A stretch of 18,985 bases of DNA, from assembly GCA_041679065.1 (NCBI GenBank), contig JBBABI010000017.1, forward strand, positions 1 to 18,985, given 5' to 3'. This document shows positions 16,422 through 18,985 of the stretch, piece by piece. The stretch's first letter is position 1. The number at the start of each line of letters is the position of its first letter. The notes below the pieces were generated by a model that was not told the origin of the DNA, searched no databases, and worked only from the letters and a program-made list of their open reading frames with translations. Source of the DNA: CAJBLF01 sp041679065. GTDB taxonomy: Bacteria; Patescibacteriota; Gracilibacteria; Absconditabacterales; Absconditicoccaceae. Made by a program: the position numbers and the translations under genes.

Positions 16422-16509
16422 GTGTAAGGGCGTAAATAGTGTAAAATGCGTAAATGGCGTAAAAGCGTAGGTGCGGTGTTTACAGTATTTACGGTGTTTA
16501 CCGTATTTA
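16422..16509. repeat. GTAAA / TTTAC inverted arrays after the SufU-like gene
   Basis: About five copies of CGTAAAN with 8-10-nt spacing (16422-16470) face four GTNTTTACN copies at 9-nt spacing (16477-16509). They abut the stop of the minus-strand gene at 16510 and could fold into a long hairpin ending its transcript. It is a different sequence family from the TTGAAA octamers. Confidence 0.6.
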
Positions 16510-16917
16510 CTAATCTTCTATAAGATCATCGAAGGTATCTGTCTTTCCATCTTTAAGGTAATTGTGGATTGCATTTCTGGCTGCCATGATGGCGATAACT
16601 ACTGCCCTCTTTCTCCTGGGAGATGCTTGGAATCATTTATCTCGCATAGTCTTATGTGTCCAAGTAAGGATATCTTCTATCTTTTTCCCTTTGATGAATT
16701 CTGCTAAAAAGCTTGCTGCAGCTTTGGTGATAGTGGAACAATTGCCATCGAAGCTATAGTCCTTGATTTCTTTTTTTTCGATAACGAGATAAACGGTGAT
16801 GTCATCTCCACAGATGAAATTTCCTTCGTGCTGTTTGACCGTATATGATTTCAATGGAAAATTTTGAATAGGATTTTTAGCGTATTCTTGGATTAATAGG
16901 CTATATTCTTCGCTCAT
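16510..16917 (-). CDS. SufU/IscU-like Fe-S scaffold homologue lacking the third Cys
   Basis: The 135-aa protein matches the NifU N-terminal/SufU fold: NPIQNF (family NPxNxG), ICGDDITVYLVIE with Cys36 and Asp38, IKDYSFDGNCSTITKAAASFLAEFIKGK with Cys60, and a helical end. Classical scaffolds need a third Cys in a P-x-R-x-x-C-A motif. Here the corresponding stretch SPRRKRAVVIA has no Cys. Only two cysteines are present, so cluster or zinc binding of the normal type is doubtful. ATG 16917 is preferred over an upstream ATG whose extension runs through the hairpin and octamer repeats. TGA encodes Gly95. No sufS or sufB gene is in view. Confidence 0.78.
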
Positions 16918-16960
16918 TTTTTTCGTAAGGTTTATAAAGTGGTATGATGAAATGATAAAA

Positions 16961-17030
16961 GTTCGCTGTCGCGAACGATAAAATGATAAACTTTGCTTCC
17001 ATGTTTCCACATTTCAATGTTTCAACTTTT
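16961..17030. repeat. GTTCGC hairpin and TTTCAAT/TTTCCAC octamers
   Basis: GTTCGC-TGTC-GCGAAC (16961-16976) is a perfect 6-bp stem set between two ATGATAAA copies. From 17002, units GTTTCCAC, ATTTCAAT, GTTTCAAC follow in 8-nt register. On the minus strand this is the 3' end of the gene at 17032-17304 and may act as a terminator. Confidence 0.5.
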
Positions 17031-17031
17031 C

Positions 17032-17304
17032 TTACTCTGCTCTGTATCGTAGGTGTTCTATAAGTTTTTTGAGCGTTAAAATTATTTTGTTGCTGAGCTC
17101 AATAAATCATTTGACGGCTATGATTTCAAGTTGTTGGATTTCATCTGCAATATGTTGTATGCTGATCAGGAATTTATTGGAATTTATTTCTAGGGTGACA
17201 TCATAGGTATTCTCCTCTTGCTCGGTGAAAGTTGCTTTGATATTTTCTAGCCAAACTGTTTTTTGAGATATATCGCTTGGTGTGAGGAGGATTGACTGAT
17301 TCAT
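17032..17304 (-). CDS. Small hypothetical protein
   Basis: The 90-aa protein begins MNQSILLTPSDISQKTVWLENIKA, then EENTYDVTLEINSNKFLISIQHIADEIQQLEII. TGA is read as Gly in AVKGFIEL, and the protein ends RYRAE before TAA. Alternating hydrophobic strands in the middle and a helical Lys-rich end suggest a small alpha/beta fold. Under a standard code it would stop 25 residues earlier. No family is recognised. It is divergent from the AbiEi-like gene, with 185 bp between the start codons, and precedes the SufU-like gene on the same strand. Confidence 0.5.
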
Positions 17305-17461
17305 GATCGGAGTTTTGTTGTAATAAAAGGTATTTTAGTCTGTGATTTATGTTTGTGGGTTTGCATAATATTTTTCTGTGGCATGAATGCAATAGAAAAG
17401 TCACCTAAATTTTTGTGGAAAAATCCCCTTGATTTTTGGGTAAAAAACATTAGATTTTTTT
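17305..17461. promoter_or_regulatory. Intergenic region of the divergent pair
   Basis: The region lies between the two divergent starts, is AT-rich and has an AATCCCC/GGG stem near 17422-17440. No gene is seen. Promoters for both directions are expected here but no box is clear. Confidence 0.4.
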
Positions 17462-17476
17462 ACGATATTTTATCGT
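17462..17476 (+). promoter_or_regulatory. Palindromic operator before the AbiEi-like gene
   Basis: ACGATA-TTT-TATCGT is a perfect inverted repeat ending 13 nt before ATG 17490. The position fits autorepression by the DNA-binding protein it precedes, as known for AbiEi antitoxins. Confidence 0.55.
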
Positions 17477-17489
17477 TATCAATTAGGAT

Positions 17490-18266
17490 ATGAAAAATAA
17501 GAATTTTGACATTGTGGTCAAAAAACTGATAAAATGGAAATGAAAATTGGTTGACATCAAAAAAATCGGCGATATACTTAGTAATATCCAAGATGATGCG
17601 TCTACTTTGCAAAAGGTATATAAGATGGTGTATTACCTCAAAAATAGATGATATCTGGAAAATATCAAAAAGAATATCTTCTTCGTGAAAGATGTGGAAG
17701 AAAAAGTAACTAAGGAAGTCATTATTGAACGCTTTTATTGGCCATTGGTCAGAAAGCATTGTCGTGATTTTCTTAATTCATCCTGGTATATCTGATGAGT
17801 TAAGGCGTTGGAGCTGAATCTTTCTTCGTTTGATGCTCCAGAAGAACTCTTGATTGTCAATCAAAGCAAACAATCTACCGAAGTACTGATGTTTGATAAG
17901 CAAATTGTCTTCAAGACCTATTCCAAAGCTAAGGAGAAAGGGAATCTTTTCTGATTTTTCTTTAAATTAACCAAAAAAATCATTATCCATAAAGCCCAAT
18001 TCCCTGTGGCGTGTCTAGAATTGGCAATATTGGAAAGTCTGTACAATCCCTCCATGGTTTCGCAGGGGTACGTCAATGAGTTAGTCAAAAAGGTGTTGAG
18101 AAAACAGCGGAAATCTTTGGATACCACTATCCGAGCAAATATTTTGAAAAAAAACAAGCATCATACCAGTATCAATAGGCTTTATAAGCTTGCTAAGACC
18201 TTGGATGAGGTGCTTGCGGAGAAAATTAAGGCAATCATTAAGAAATATGGGTATTTTATAAATTAA
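17490..18266 (+). CDS. AbiEi-like winged-helix regulator/antitoxin candidate
   Basis: The 258-aa protein has an N-terminal winged-helix-like segment (about 15-65: LVDIKKIGDILS...TLQKVYKMVYYLKNRGYLENIKKNIFFV) and then a segment WYIGGVKALELNL (99-111) followed by APEELLIV. This order resembles AbiEi/AbiEi_4 transcriptional regulators (HTH, then Y-I-x-G-x-x-AL), the antitoxins of type IV abortive-infection systems. The C-terminal half is basic and helical. Gly102 and Gly103 of the motif are TGA, as are three others. A palindrome immediately upstream supports autoregulation. No AbiEii nucleotidyltransferase gene follows within the window; the next genes are on the other strand. The family call is moderate and the antitoxin role is an inference. 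Confidence 0.5.
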
Positions 18267-18300
18267 TGTTTGATGCAAGATACATGATGCAAGTTTTTTT

Positions 18301-18343
18301 ATAAAAAAAATAATTTGCCTGCGTATCAAGCAAATTATTTATA
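18301..18343. terminator. Bidirectional terminator after the AbiEi-like gene
   Basis: AATAATTTGC (18309-18318) pairs with GCAAATTATT (18330-18339), preceded by an A-run. It lies between convergent genes. Confidence 0.65.
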
Positions 18344-18346
18344 TGT

Positions 18347-18395
18347 TGTCCAGATGGACATACTTTAATCTTCGAACCTTAATACGTATGGTTCG
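18347..18395. other. Two further small hairpins
   Basis: TGTCCA-GA-TGGACA (18347-18360) and CGAACC/GGTTCG (18373-18395, loop with ACGT core) follow the terminator. They lie in the 3' region of the minus-strand gene at 18455 and may end its transcript. Confidence 0.4.
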
Positions 18396-18454
18396 GGATT
18401 GCTCGTGTATATCGCCTTCCTTCTTTTGAAATGTGCTATTTGGAAGTTTAACGG

Positions 18455-18679
18455 TTAGAGTTCTTTGAGCTTCCTTCTGAACCCTTCCTTGGTGACTATC
18501 GTATCAAGCTCAAAGTGATATCCTGAACCTTTTATCCCTGGAAGTTTTGCCAGTTTTTTGAGCACTTTATTCCATGACTTGGAAAGATACGTGGTACGCA
18601 CCGTTAAATATCTTGTGTTGTCTTTCTGGAAATCAAAGGAAAGCTCTGTAATTGTTTTCTTTTTTTTCTTTTTTTTCAT
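18455..18679 (-). CDS. Small basic hypothetical protein
   Basis: The 74-aa protein starts with a run of lysines (MKKKKKKK) and continues TITELSFDFQKDNTRYLTVRTTYLSKSWNKVLKKLAKL (in outline), then GIKGSGYHFELDTIVTKEGFRRKLKEL and TAA. It has no TGA codons. The net charge is strongly positive, which suits nucleic-acid or ribosome contact, but no family is recognised. The alternating hydrophobic pattern and KEGFRRKLKEL helix look protein-like rather than chance. It lies 70 nt downstream of the partial gene at the right edge, on the same strand. Confidence 0.5.
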   Translation of the reverse strand: MKKKKKKKTITELSFDFQKDNTRYLTVRTTYLSKSWNKVLKKLAKLPGIKGSGYHFELDTIVTKEGFRRKLKEL

Positions 18680-18749
18680 CTGATTTTTGTTTTATTGTTT
18701 CATATAAAATATTTATATTATTAATAAAGTCAAGCCTATTCTAGTTTAG

Positions 18750-18985
18750 TTAACAGAATTCTTCTACATATTTTTTCATGTTGGTAAGATAGTTCTCTGG
18801 ATGAGTTGCTATATCTTTTTGTAGGTCTGCTTTGGATATTCGTTTAATGGTTTCTAATTCTTCTTTTTGGATTTGGAATTCCGAAATCTCTTTGTCTATT
18901 GTAGCAAAAAATCGTTGTCAGAAATAATGTCTTTCGCCTTCTATCTTGTATTTTGGTCATTCTCTAAATGAAATGTCCGTAAGTC
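18750..18985 (-). CDS. C-terminal part of a possible Nudix hydrolase, truncated by window edge
   Basis: Seventy-seven residues are visible, starting mid-gene at the right edge and ending in YVEEFC before TAA. The frame contains two TGA glycines (REGPKY and YFGQRFF), which supports it being coded. The pattern RHYFGQRFFATIDKEISEF, EELETIKRISKADLQKDI and HPENYLTNMKKYVEEF resembles the C-terminal half of Nudix proteins (the strand after the Nudix box, then the 'WxSxxEL' and 'Pexftp' helices). The Nudix box itself would lie beyond the edge, so the family call is tentative. Confidence 0.45.

Noticed and set aside
16918..17010. N-terminal extension of the SufU-like protein to an upstream ATG
   Set aside because: It would translate octamer repeats and a GTTCGC hairpin. 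The family N-terminus fits ATG 16917.
2..18266. Many apparent frameshifted or broken genes at TGA codons (pseudogenes)
   Set aside because: TGA occurs at conserved Gly positions and the frames continue with intact motifs, so these are sense codons, not decay.

Overview
The window comes from a bacterium that reads UGA as glycine (translation table 25). Only the Absconditabacteria (SR1) and Gracilibacteria (BD1-5) lineages of the Candidate Phyla Radiation are known to do this. The evidence is internal. In-frame TGA falls on invariant glycines of FtsH, RicT, the M20 peptidase, DnaB and the OLD-family ATPase, including the Walker A glycine of the last. Reading TGA as Gly turns dozens of apparent fragments into full-length genes. 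TAA and TAG are the only stops used. All CDS coordinates here assume that code. The composition is AT-rich, Shine-Dalgarno sequences are essentially absent, and several genes have a -10-like hexamer only 5-8 nt before ATG, which suggests leaderless mRNAs.

Positions 1-9258 (+ strand) look like housekeeping chromosome: a 5'-truncated ftsH, a RicT/PSP1-family protein, a membrane-anchored TPR protein, an M20 metallopeptidase, a CYTH-domain protein, the replicative helicase DnaB, and a TPM-domain/LemA pair. Gaps between them hold terminators, octamer-periodic arrays (often as inverted pairs) and REP/MITE-like palindromes.

Positions 9259-14860 look accessory. They hold a tiny Cys-rich peptide gene with tandem hairpins, a small unknown gene, a RelA/SpoT-synthetase-domain gene divergently paired with a small membrane-anchored protein, and an OLD-family ATPase-TOPRIM nuclease. 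The RelA/SpoT pair is bracketed by three nested layers of repeats (about 100-bp direct repeats, imperfect inverted repeats and a 13-bp direct repeat), as if it were a discrete cassette. This is the best candidate for an undescribed toxin-antitoxin or anti-phage module.

Positions 14861-18985 are mostly minus strand. In order along the + coordinates they hold an HTH/coiled-coil/tail-anchor protein broken by a 10-N scaffold gap, a two-TM protein, a phage-holin-4-like (DUF360-type) membrane protein, a SufU/IscU-like protein lacking its third Cys, a small unknown, a plus-strand AbiEi-like regulator behind a palindromic operator, a small basic protein, and the 3' end of a possible Nudix gene.

Stretches over 300 bases without a gene are 9988-10328 and 11921-12795. 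Both contain repeats and hairpins and no supportable gene.
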